A stretch of DNA of 64,000 nucleotides from Adiantum capillus-veneris (lineage: Eukaryota; Streptophyta; Polypodiopsida; Polypodiales; Pteridaceae), in NCBI GenBank assembly GCA_014529385.2, contig CM043971.1, positions 25,644,769-25,708,768 of the forward strand, written 5' to 3'. A program made the translations under genes and the position numbers. Shown piece after piece: positions 24,386 to 33,479 of this stretch (position 1 is its first letter; every line of letters starts with the position of its first letter). The notes below the pieces were generated by a model. It saw only the letters and a program-made list of their open reading frames with translations, made no database searches and was not told the origin of the DNA.

Positions 24386-24793
24386 ACTCAAAAAGGGTTG
24401 TTTGTTAATCTAAGGATCAAGGAATAGTCCAATAGTTATTTGACATGTATACAAAAGTATGGCACTCTTGTTTCCTCTATTTTGGGTTTTGGTGGTCCTA
24501 TTTTGACGGAGAACCGCTAAATGTCTTGATCATAAGGCTGAAACTGCGAGAGAGCTCATTAAATTTGCGGCCCAAAGTAATGAAGTCTCATCTTTTATTC
24601 TATTTTATATTTCACAAAAGCGTTGTCAAAAGATACGAAATCTATGTCAGAAGGCTCTCAAAACAAGGCCATTAATGACAAATCACCTACTTTTTTCAAA
24701 CGTATATCTTTTTCACTCTCTCTCTATTTTGTGAGAGGTTTAAGTCTTTCTATCTCTATATTTTCTTTCTTCTTCTCTAATCTCTGAGTTTCC
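24386..24793. other. 5' flank of the gene at 24,794
   Basis: The left limit of the multi-gene block should be in here. No terminal repeat was found. A pyrimidine-rich stretch (CTCTCTCTCTATTTTG, TTTCTTCTTCTC) lies directly before the ATG, typical of plant 5' leaders. Confidence 0.4.
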
Positions 24794-26050
24794 ATGGCGT
24801 CTTTTGCACGTCGCCCTTCACATAACATAACTTCTTGTGACTTTCATAACGTTCGAGAGGATGGTCTTTGGAAGCCCATATCTTTTTGTGTGAATGACTC
24901 GGTAACAATGCTTCCTTCATGCAAAGGTGTACACAGAGTGAAGAGAACTAAACCTGATAAAGTAAAAAACCATTGGAAAGGTCGTGTTCTTGCTTTCAAA
25001 GTGACCAACAATGGCTGGCTAGCTAAGGTTCAACATGTGTACATGTCCAAGGATATGGTGTTAGATTGGGAAGAACATCCCACACTGCATTCTTACTGTA
25101 AGTTTAAAAAAAAATTCTATTTGATACAATGAATTTTTCATTCTCCCATTTTTTTTCTCATTTGTTGATTCCATTCCAGATATATTTTCTTCAACAGCTG
25201 TGGAATGGCAGCCTGTGGAGAGTCTAAGTGGGACGTTCAAAGCAATGCATAAAGGGATTGCAGATTCTATATATGCTGACAAGCCACCTTCCTTTTACGA
25301 AACAATGGATTTGTTTGTCTATTTTGCAGAATACAAAGTTCCATCACGAGAAGGTGCATATGGAGAACTACATCAGTTACCCGTTCCCATCGTAAGTTCA
25401 CTTGGCTTGGAAGCTCCTAATGCATGTACTATATCAAGCTTCAAATCCAAGATCAAAGAAGACATCCTTAAATCTATGTCTCCGAGCAGGATATCAAGAA
25501 GGATTAAAGTTCAATGGTTCTTGCCTATACATTTCTTTGTGGCATGTTTCAAAACAATGGACTTGTAGAGGACAAAGACGATGTGGCTTAATAGAAGACT
25601 TTCTATGATTGAACTGGATAATGTACTTGGAGACGGATGGAGTACCAAAGAAACTTTCCATATTGGTGATAATATTAGTTATAGAGTAAGCCAAATTCTA
25701 TGTCTATCTCATATCAACTATGTCGTCAATCATTAGTTCCGGGCTACAACTCTAGGAGATGGAGAAGCAAAATAGGTAGCTGGATTTCTCTGAACTCTGA
25801 GGAAAATTGTCCTGAGTTTGAACTAAAGGTCACAGTCCATCCACACACCAAGTATAGAAGCCTTATAGTAACAACAAATTGGAGACTACATGATGTTAGA
25901 GAATCTCTTGAGTTTCTTGATGAAACATCTCTTGAGTATAGATTCAAAGTGGATGAAATTGTGGTGAGCACAAAGATGGAGAATTCAATCTCTTGCATCA
26001 CATGCCTTCCCCCAAAAAGAGTTGTATTTGAGACACTTGCAAGGACTTGA
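24794..26050 (+). pseudogene. Unrecognised family, copy 2 (possible BAH-like fold)
   Basis: Exon 1 (24,794-25,097) starts MASFARRPSHN and holds VNDSVTMLPSCKGVH, HWKGRVLAFK and WLAKVQHVYMSKDM. A GT..AG intron (25,098-25,179) leads into exon 2 with EWQPVESLSGTFKAMH and KVQWFLPIHFFVACF. A TAG at 25,566 is followed in the same frame by TKTMWLNRRLSMIELDNV; a later frame change leads to RRWRSKIGSWISLN..FELKVTVHP and the end VVFETLART. All parts align with the minus-strand copy at 211-1,466. The strand order resembles a BAH chromatin-reader domain only weakly. The gene converges on the histone-like/Ulp1 gene. A lightly damaged pseudogene, or a gene with an unmodelled intron at 25,566. Confidence 0.65.
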
Positions 26051-26455
26051 AAAAACAAGTTCAATATTGTAATCATTGCATTTTGAAAATATATTTATCT
26101 TTTCTCTCTACCTTATTGTGATCATTATTTATGTTGTTTTAAACTTACATGACACCATGATACACATTTAAGAATCGATAGTTGGTATTAAGTATTTGAA
26201 GTACAAAATTATGAATCACCAAAGGCTATATATATGTTCATATGGACAAAATGAACAAAAGTGTGCATAGCTTTTGTGGAGTAATCAATCATAAAACTCC
26301 ACTTTTCTTTTTTCCTGAGAGGATTCTGCATCCTCAAAGACCCTTTTTCTTTTGTGTTCAGAAGGGGGTGAAAGTTCAAGAGTGGGTGGTGGTGGTGACT
26401 TGGGATCCTCAAGCCTTGGCACGGGGGACTTGGCAGGGGTTGGTGCTTTGGGCTC
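26051..26455. other. Intergenic between convergent genes
   Basis: AT-rich sequence where the plus-strand gene ending at 26,050 and the minus-strand gene ending at 26,456 meet. AATATATTTATC near 26,090 could hold polyadenylation signals. No gene was seen. Confidence 0.4.
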
Positions 26456-27046
26456 CTAAGGAGTGGCTGGCTTGGGTGACTTGGCAATCTTCTTTCGCAA
26501 CACGAATGGTAGATTGAAAGGTGAGCTAGGTGCCTCCCCCTTACTGTTCTTAGTTGTACGATGCTTTTGAACCTTGAATTTCAATGGTGAGTGGAATGGA
26601 TGGCCCTTCGTATCTGCTCTTTTTCTTGTAGGGCTCTTCTTCTTGGTGGGACTCTTCCCCTTGGCAGGGATCTTCTTCTTGATGGGACTCTTCCCATTGG
26701 CAGGACTCTTCTTGGCATGGGTCTTCTTTGTAGGACTCTTCTTCTTGTGATCCTTTTTCTTTGTATGGATCTTCTTTGTAGGACTCTTCTTCTTGTGATC
26801 CATTTTCTTTGCATCCAAACCCTTGGTGGATCTACCTTTCTTTGGTGGCAAAGGAGATTCTGGATCATTTGGGTTTATTGATCTTTCCAAAACCATAGAA
26901 ACAACCTTCTCTCTCACCCACGTGACCCAAGACTCTAGATAGTCATGCAACTGAAAAAAATAGAAAAAGGAATTGAAGGGCATGAGTACATACATACATA
27001 GTTAAGAAATCAAAATAAATCAATGGCACATGAGATACACACTTAC

Positions 27047-27625
27047 AGTGAGTATAGTCATCCTGCACCTTGACTCAAGATATCTCCATGCATTGGCAAG
27101 CACCCTCCATCCACAAGATGTTGAGTCTGTTTGTAAAGGCCCCTTTTTATTGTAGTACTTGCAACCTTCTATATTGTAATCCTTATTTGTGGTACTCAGG
27201 TGACCAACAATAAGTTTGGCAGCACTGCAAGAAGACATCAATCAAAAAGCTACTAATAGAAAACAATGGGCCATCAAGCATAGATCATACTTCATACTTA
27301 CAGTTTACTTCTCCCATGGATACTTGACAATGAATTCATAAATACAATATCTTTCTCCAAAAGATTGAAGATAATAAAACTCCAATGTCCTCTACAAAAA
27401 ATAACAATTAGCTAGAAATACCACAAAATGTTAAAAATAGCATGTTAGGAGTTGGGTTTTACCCTTCAACATAGGGGTATATTATGTAATTGCAGGTCAG
27501 CATGTTAAAATCTTCAAAAAAAACTTGAAAGGATTCCTTGCCTGTTAGAAAGGCACTGTGTCACTAGAGGATCAAGTATGGAAATTTGCATAGCTATAGC
27601 CTCTGGAAGATCCCTCATAAGACAC
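27047..27625 (-). pseudogene. Ulp1/SENP-like C48 cysteine protease region
   Basis: Across exons B-D: FEDFNMLTCNYIIYPYVEG then GHWSFIIFNL (catalytic His), FMNSL at the catalytic Asp position, and PLQTDSTSCGWRVLANAWRY holding the oxyanion Gln and nucleophile Cys. Ulp1-type enzymes cleave SUMO or related modifiers; many plant Mutator-like and CACTA-related elements carry such domains of unknown role. His, Gln and Cys are kept, Asp reads Asn. Confidence 0.8.
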
Positions 27626-28091
27626 CTGAAAAAGAAAACACCCCCCCGAATGAGGCCCTTGTGCCTGCACATGCACTAATAATTAGCAAAGGGGCAACAC
27701 ATACCTGAGACAGATAAAGAGCACAATGCCACCAAGATCAATGTTGGGGTTGACAAGCCTACTTGTGTCTTGAGGGAATATGCCCAAGTACACCTCATCA
27801 TCTCCAAACAAGGAGACATCCACCACCATTTGGCCTGTAACTTTTTCATAAAGGAGAGAATTGGATGCTCTTAAAATTTATGCTTGCTCTTTAAGGATAG
27901 CATCCTCTGATATCATGTCTTGCTCCCTCTCAACCTCCTATCCTGCTTTGATATCATGGGCCTTTCTTGTCTCATACTCATGTGTAACATCCTCAATGAC
28001 AACTATTAAATCTTTCTGCTACTTGGAAGGAGGGATATTTAAAATTTGGAAGGCTTTAAGATCCTCACTAGGAATAAGCTCAAGAACCTTA

Positions 28092-28518
28092 TCAAACTTG
28101 TACCTCGGCCTTGACATAAGCACAAAATCTTTGCTCATAAGTGCACATGACCCTGTGAGAAAATGCAGCTGCAATGTAGCTATCATTCATAAAGTCTATG
28201 AGAAAATCCTTGGCAGCTTCCTGAAGGCACATCAAGGCTTGAGATTGCCACCTTACTGAAACAAAAGTTTTGATATTCATCATGCTCACAAGTCTATCTG
28301 ATATATCTTTGACAACTCTCATGAAAGATAGCTTTGGAATTAGTAGACAAGTAGACTTTTGTGCTTTTCTTATTTTTAAAAAAAGATTTGACCTGATAAT
28401 TCAACCTTTTTCTAGCAGTAGGCCTCTGAGGAGGTTGTGGAGGTGGTTTCTCTGGATCTTTCTCTGAATCTTTTGGGGCTTGGTAGACTTTTCTTGCAGT
28501 CTGTTTTGTCCTCGCCAT
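28092..28518 (-). pseudogene. H3/CENH3-like histone-fold region
   Basis: Tail ARTKQTARK is identical to H3 residues 1-9, but Ser10 is Val and the K14-K27 stretch is replaced by a Pro-rich segment (PPPQPPQRP). The core aligns: KSTCLLIPKL with H3 KSTELLIRKL, then RWQSQALMCLQEAA with RFQSSAVMALQEAA. Trp at the Phe84 position, a loop 1 longer than canonical H3 (about 8 extra residues, VSMMNIKTF..), and KDF rather than KDI after alpha-2 are traits seen in CENH3/CENP-A. Frame slips lie near 28,378 and 28,150. Confidence 0.78.
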
Positions 28519-28545
28519 TTGAGTCAAAAAGTACAAAACCCCTCA

Positions 28546-28805
28546 CGACATGATAGTTGGGTCACCCATAGTTTAGAACTTGTCCGTATCGCGTCGTTTG
28601 TGAAGCTGTTGATCTTGGCAAGGAATCATGGAAGGACACCCGCACGATACGATAGCTGGGTCACCCACAGTCTAGAACTTGTCCATATCGTGTCGTATGT
28701 GATGTTGTTGATCTTGGCAAGGAATCATGGAAAGACACCCGCACGACGCGATAGCTGGGTCACCCACAGTCTAGAACTTGTCTGTATCGCGTTGTACGGG
28801 ATAGG
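28546..28805. repeat. 99-bp tandem repeat, about 2.6 copies
   Basis: Units begin at 28,546, 28,645 and 28,744 and share GATAGCTGGGTCACCCACAG and AGTCTAGAACTTGTC-like phrases. Each unit carries CACGACGCGATA-like and TATCGCGTCGT-like arms about 40 bp apart, able to pair. The array lies in the predicted 5' untranslated region of the histone-like/Ulp1 gene. Confidence 0.9.
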
Positions 28806-28985
28806 AATAAGAAGCACTCAAGAAGTGCAAAAAATTGAGCAAGGAGGGGGTGTGCGGGTTGATGGAAAGATGCCTGAGAAAAGAGATAAGATTGGCAGAA
28901 AAGGGATGTGCGGGTTGTTTAGAAGGTACGACACAATGCAAATGTGTGGTTTGGGGGAAGGTGAAAAATGAGCACGTGAGAGAGA

Positions 28986-28993
28986 TTTTTATA
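28986..28993 (-). promoter_or_regulatory. Candidate TATA box for the histone-like/Ulp1 gene
   Basis: TATAAAAA on the minus strand, about 470 bp upstream of the ATG at 28,518. It faces away from the plus-strand TATA box at 29,086. Confidence 0.5.
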
Positions 28994-29085
28994 CAACCGA
29001 CCGTCTGTACGACGAGCGTTGGAAGCTTGCCACATGGCACGTGTGCATGGATGACACGTGTCCATAACGGTTATTTTTGGCACCT

Positions 29086-29093
29086 TATATAAA
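29086..29093 (+). promoter_or_regulatory. Candidate TATA box for the gene at 29,452
   Basis: TATATAAA, about 360 bp upstream of the ATG at 29,452; with the minus-strand TATA box it would form a bidirectional promoter. Confidence 0.5.
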
Positions 29094-29451
29094 GTTTGAT
29101 CTCGACTTTTGGTAGTGTTGTACTTTTATTGGTCCCACATGACGCAAGAATTTTCTTTGTTTTACTTCTCTCTCCACTGTACATGTCTCCTTGGTCTCTC
29201 AAGGTCTCTTCGTCTCACACGACGCGAGGGTACCCGTTTGCAAACTCTGGGTGGGGCCTCTATCGCTTGGTTCTTCCCACTCCACTAGATAGCCCCCACA
29301 CAACGCGACTGGAATGCTTTGCACGTTGTGGAATGTACCCCTATCACTTCATTTGGGCTGCTCTCTCCATCACTTTGGTCCGGCGCGTTTTTGTCAACCT
29401 TCACCCTGTGCCTAGCTAGCTTCACTGATTCGATTTTTTTTCAACCAAACC

Positions 29452-31058
29452 ATGAATGAAGGTCGGGAGGAGATTTTAGAGGAGAGTCCGAGTGAGAAGC
29501 TCTTGGTTGCTGTGATGGATGGTGGCGACATGGAAGTGTATACCAAAGCATATGAAATATTCAACCCTTTGTTTGATCTTGCAGTTATGCTAGACAATTT
29601 GAAGGACTTTTTGTCAGAAGAATTCAAAGAGTTTGAAGAGGTAGTTGAAGGCAAGTGTTTGGTTTTAGATGGTAAGACTTATTGCCATCTAACCGAATTT
29701 ACTACCAACTCAATTGAGAAAGGCAAAGTAACAAGGAGATTTGGAATATTTTCTAAGAAGAATTCCTTTGTTTGTCCACCTACCATTTCTTGTCAATTAC
29801 ATTCAAAGCCTTGCAACCTTGTTCCAAAAGAAGTTGCCTTTCTTTTCTTTTTGTTCCTTAAAGTTGACATGCAAAGCAAAGCTGATGAAGTGAAAGATAC
29901 AGATGAAGAGGTAACAAATAAAAACATTTCCACACTTTTGCAGCTTGAGAAAAGTGAAATTCTAGAAGAGGAGGAAATTGATGTTGCAGCTGAGGAGCAG
30001 GAGAGTGCAAATTTTGATGTGGACAATTTAGAGCTAGTACTGTCATTAATGAGCCAACACATGAGGTAGAGGTGTCTGAGGCTTCCCTTACTATTCCAAA
30101 CCTTCCCTACTTCTATATCAATGGAAAAGAGTATATCCCTCTCCATCATATCCAATGTCTTCTTAATATGAGGGAGGACTCCTGTATTGCAACCATTGCT
30201 GAAGCTTCTGAGGTGGCCAAAGATTTTATTGACACAGAAGAAGAGTCAAAAGAGGCGTTTTTGGCACTTGATCTTCAGACATCCAATAAATATTTTCTTC
30301 CTTCTCGTGGTGCACTTTCTCTATGCATGAGAAGAGTGGAAGAGGAGAAACCTTCCCTCAAAGATGAGGATGTTGAGAAGAGACTTATTGAGCTTGACAT
30401 CCAAGCTTTTGGAAGAGACTTTAAGCTGAAAAAATTTGGAAAGGAAGTTGACATAAGAGAGATGACTAGATCATGCCTTTTCCTTCAAGAAAAAGTCATT
30501 TCCAATGATGAGTTGCAAAAGGTAGATTTAGTTTCACCTTGATCTCCCTTCTGAAATCTTTCTTTTTTTCAAGTTTGTTTTAATTATTCATTATGTCTTG
30601 TTTTGCAGATTGAACTCCTTGACAAAGACAATTTTCTTGGGAGAGCTAAAGGCTTGAGAGGGAAAGCAATAGAGGGAACATCAAGAAGGGATGCCTCCTC
30701 TCTCATGCACTACAAGCCTACATTGGATAGTGCCACCTTCTGTGCTTTTCACATGCAGTATTTTGAAGATCCTGAGTTGCCAATATTTGCCCTGAAGATA
30801 TTGTCACGGTTTTTAGGGTACACTCCCCTTCAAATCAATGAAAACAAGATCATGCTACTTGAGAAAGCTGCAACACTTAGAATATTTGGATATGCTACAG
30901 GATTCAATGCCTCAAGAGGAGGATACTTTCTTTGCTACTCTAGCTATGCAGCAGTAGCTGAGGAGACAAATGTCAACCTTCTTGGGGGCTATAAAAGAAG
31001 ATTTTTTTTGAGATATAGGGATGACATGCCTAGAGATATGAAAAAAATAAAAAGCTGA
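29452..31058 (+). pseudogene. Unrecognised gene, Glu-rich, spliced
   Basis: The first frame (29,452-30,069) starts MNEGREEILEESPSEK and is acidic (EILEEEEIDVAAEEQES). A one-base frame change near 30,040 leads to INEPTHEVEVSEASLTIPNL in the next frame. A GT..AG intron (about 30,521-30,608) joins DELQK to IELLDKDNFLGRAKGLRGK, and the last exon has FALKILSRFLGYTP and RFFLRYRDDMPRDMKK, ending at 31,058. About 520 residues in total. I recognise no domain. It is divergent from the histone-like/Ulp1 gene and convergent with the transposase-like gene at 31,040, overlapping its end. It could be an accessory gene of the proposed element. Confidence 0.5.
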
Positions 31059-33458
31059 TGTAAATTTGACAATTTTTTGCACCAAAATATCTTTTTTGAA
31101 TTTGGATCTCTTTAGAAAGATTCGGTACAAAGTTCCAAAGTGAAGCATTAATCTCCATCCGTGGTTGAGCAGCATGGTTGTTTGATCTCATCCGTTGTAA
31201 TTGCCTCCTATAGAACCAATTGAATAATTCCTTTAGGGCATTGCTCCTTCTTTGCCCCCCTCCCTTTCTCGTACATTTGAAAAAAGAAGTCCTCGCTTGA
31301 TAGTGAGATTTTTCCATTCCTTGAGTATTCCATGTTACAAGAGGTCCTTGTTTTGCAAAATATGGTCCATGCAGATACAAAATATGCTATAAAAAAAAAA
31401 GTTAGTTGAACTCAATAGGATGCAATGTAAAATACTATCCAGACATTAGAAAGTAATTGAATACTCACCAAGTAATATGTGATGTCTTTTGCTCCCCAAG
31501 CATCTGTAATAGCAGTTATTAAAAGCTTTATTGTCTTTTTAAAGTCATCTGCATAAGTAGAAGAGCTAACTTGTTTTCTCAAAACTTTCAAAAAATTGTC
31601 GAGCTTCTTCCACACTTCCATGCGTTTGTTGGCTACATCTGGTCTATTTTTGACATTGGTTGTTATTACACAAAGATCCTTCCAGCAGTTCCACATAGCA
31701 TCAACTTGTTTGTTGTCATGGTTACTCAAAAATCTTCTGGATTTTGCTCCACCCATTGAAACATCTTGCATAACATCACCCGTCCTTTTGAAAGAGTAGG
31801 ATCTTTTTTTAGATGCACTTGACCACCATGAAAACCCATTTGAGAGAGCAAAGCCTCGCATTTTTCTATGCACTCCTCTGCAAGTTTACTTGGCTTAATA
31901 AAATATGCATAATCAAGATGGAGTCGAAGCAATTTGTCCACAATTCTAATCTCTGCATGCATTGTATATATATGTACATTTTTTAAATCTATTGTTAGAA
32001 TTGGATCCCAAATCATAGAAGACAATGGGTAGTCGATGACGTTCACACTATTTCTTGATGGTGGTTTTCCAACCTCGTGTTCTGCAAACCATCCTTTTGT
32101 TCTAGTGCTTGCCATGCAATATAGACATGGATACTTGGTATTGGCACCTCCACATACACCAAACATGCACTTTAATGCTTTTAGGTCGGCACTCAAGTGC
32201 CATTCTACAAAAAAGTCACCCATGCTATCTACACAGAGTTTTTCACCTGCATTTTGGTCTTGTATAAGAGAAGGATATCGGTCTGCAAAAAGAGCCATTT
32301 CAATGTATCATGATTTTCTACTGGTATTTGAACTGCTCCAATCCACCAAAGCTCCATTTTCTGATTGAGTTTTGTGGTATGGGGAATCAAGCTTACCCTG
32401 GCTATAGTCCAATGCTCTATTCATAAGGGATATAGATACTCTTTCCATTTTTTGACATTTTTGAATTTGAGCTTCATCCAATTTCATAACAAATATAAGT
32501 TTTCCTTCACAATCTACTTCTTGCATATTATAGTATCTCACCATAGCAGATTGAACATTTTTTATACTCATCCAAATGTTATTAAAAACATTATACTCAA
32601 AAGAAGATTTTTTTTTTCTGTTTTTCATATGGAATCGTTCCTTCCATATGATAGTACTCTCCAAAATGTTCGGGTATTTCTTCTTTTAACAGAGTCCTAA
32701 CTTTCCCAACATTGTGAGGCCTAGGCAACCCAAAAGCTTTAATCTTGTAATACTTTAAAACCTGAAACCAGGTTTTAGAGATGGCCCTGTAACCCCTTCT
32801 ACTCACCCCCACTGAGTCACAAACTTCTTGCATTTGAGAAGGTTGGACCAGTAAACCCATATCTTTCAGTAAATTTTGAAATACCAATTTCTTCTGAGTT
32901 TGATTTTTAGGAAGTTTCAAAAGTTTCAAAATATCAATTTTGTTCATTACCTCAGTCAAAAATCTCACCCTTTCTTGAACATTGGATATATCAAATCCTA
33001 AAAGACTAGTCACATGTTCTCTAGTAATATTTAATCTTTTTTTTCTTTGTCCAGAACCTTCTGTTAAGTTTACTACATCTCTCATTCGTTTTACTCGTGC
33101 TGTTAATCCTATTGGAGTCTCGTCTGAAGTTGGTGATTTTCTTGTTTTAGAGATGCTATTTGGTTTTCAAGTTCTAAAATTCTTGTTGCATTTAAAGACA
33201 AAACAATTTTGAGATATTGAATGTAATGTGTAAATGAGATAGCCTAGAACTATATCCTAGTAATCCATCAACCCCATCACCAACAAATCTCATCAAATCA
33301 TGAGGTGTGTGAAAAGATGGATACCTTCCAGTGCTAGGATCCTGTGGATACAAGCTCTCGTCCGTCCATATATCAATGTGTTTCTTTCCCTTGTTGCAAA
33401 GTTGTTGTGCTTCATTTGCAGTTGTAACTGGTCTTTGATAGACAGTCCGCGTAGTAGC
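31040..33458 (-). pseudogene. Transposase-like gene with possible D-D-E triad, unclassified
   Basis: An upstream piece (about 33,458-33,270) reads KKHIDIWTDESLYPQDPSTG and HDLMRFVGDGVDGLLGY with no start codon before the junction with Gypsy sequence. A leucine-zipper-like stretch (RILELENQIASLKQENHQLQ, about 33,190-33,115) follows. The main part (33,085-31,412) has DSVGVSRRGYRAISKTW, KLIFVMKLDEAQI, EWHLSADLKALKCMFGVCGG, TKYPCLYCMAST and DLKNVHIYTMHAEIRIVDKLL. A GT..AG intron (about 31,462-31,387) leads to TWNTQGMEKSHYQARTSFF. KLDEAQ, SADLKAL and GMEKSH are my candidates for D, D and E, with CLYC as an inserted zinc pair. It resembles widespread unclassified DDE-type transposon proteins in layout. 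Lesions: slips in T runs near 32,610 and 31,730, TGA near 32,309. Confidence 0.55.
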
Positions 33459-33479
33459 ATATTCTTAGCTTAGCTAGCC

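Larger units (their letters stand above)
26456..28518 (-). pseudogene. Histone H3/CENH3-like domain fused to a Ulp1-type protease with a lysine-rich tail
   Basis: Five exons are inferred: A 28,518-27,705, B 27,625-27,463, C 27,391-27,302, D 27,224-27,047, E 26,950-26,456. All introns are GT..AG; A/B, B/C, C/D and D/E junctions keep the frame. Exon A starts MARTKQTARK (H3 residues 1-9 after Met), then a Pro/Lys-rich stretch. After a frame slip in a T/A run near 28,378 it gives RKAQKSTCLLIPKLSFMRVV, RWQSQALMCLQEAAKDFLI and, after another slip, LMSKDFVLMSR, i.e. helices alpha-N to alpha-3 of an H3 fold. Exons B-D carry a C48 peptidase: GGHWSFIIFNLLEKDIVFMN (His; Asn where Asp is usual) and LQTDSTSCGWRVL (Gln, Cys). 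Exon E has repeated KKSPTKK. Three stops in exon A (near 28,019, 27,938, 27,882) are single C-to-T steps from CAG/CAA; exon B may also contain one frame slip. Function unknown; fusion as one transcript is inferred from continuous reading. Confidence 0.7.

Noticed and set aside
28227-28260. A 34-bp intron (GTGAGC..TTTCAG) in the long loop 1 of the histone-like domain
   Set aside because: It is too short for a plant intron and its removal creates a TAA; the extra loop residues are taken as coding.
28294-28322. A second, independent start (MRVVKDIS) for the histone-like region
   Set aside because: Reading upstream in the same frame continues the H3 alignment (KSTCLLIPKLSF), so the Met is internal and the break is a frame slip in a T/A run.
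28480-28971. 163-codon plus-strand frame opposite the histone-like gene
   Set aside because: It is produced by the 99-bp tandem repeat, whose length (33 codons) keeps the frame open; no independent coding signal.
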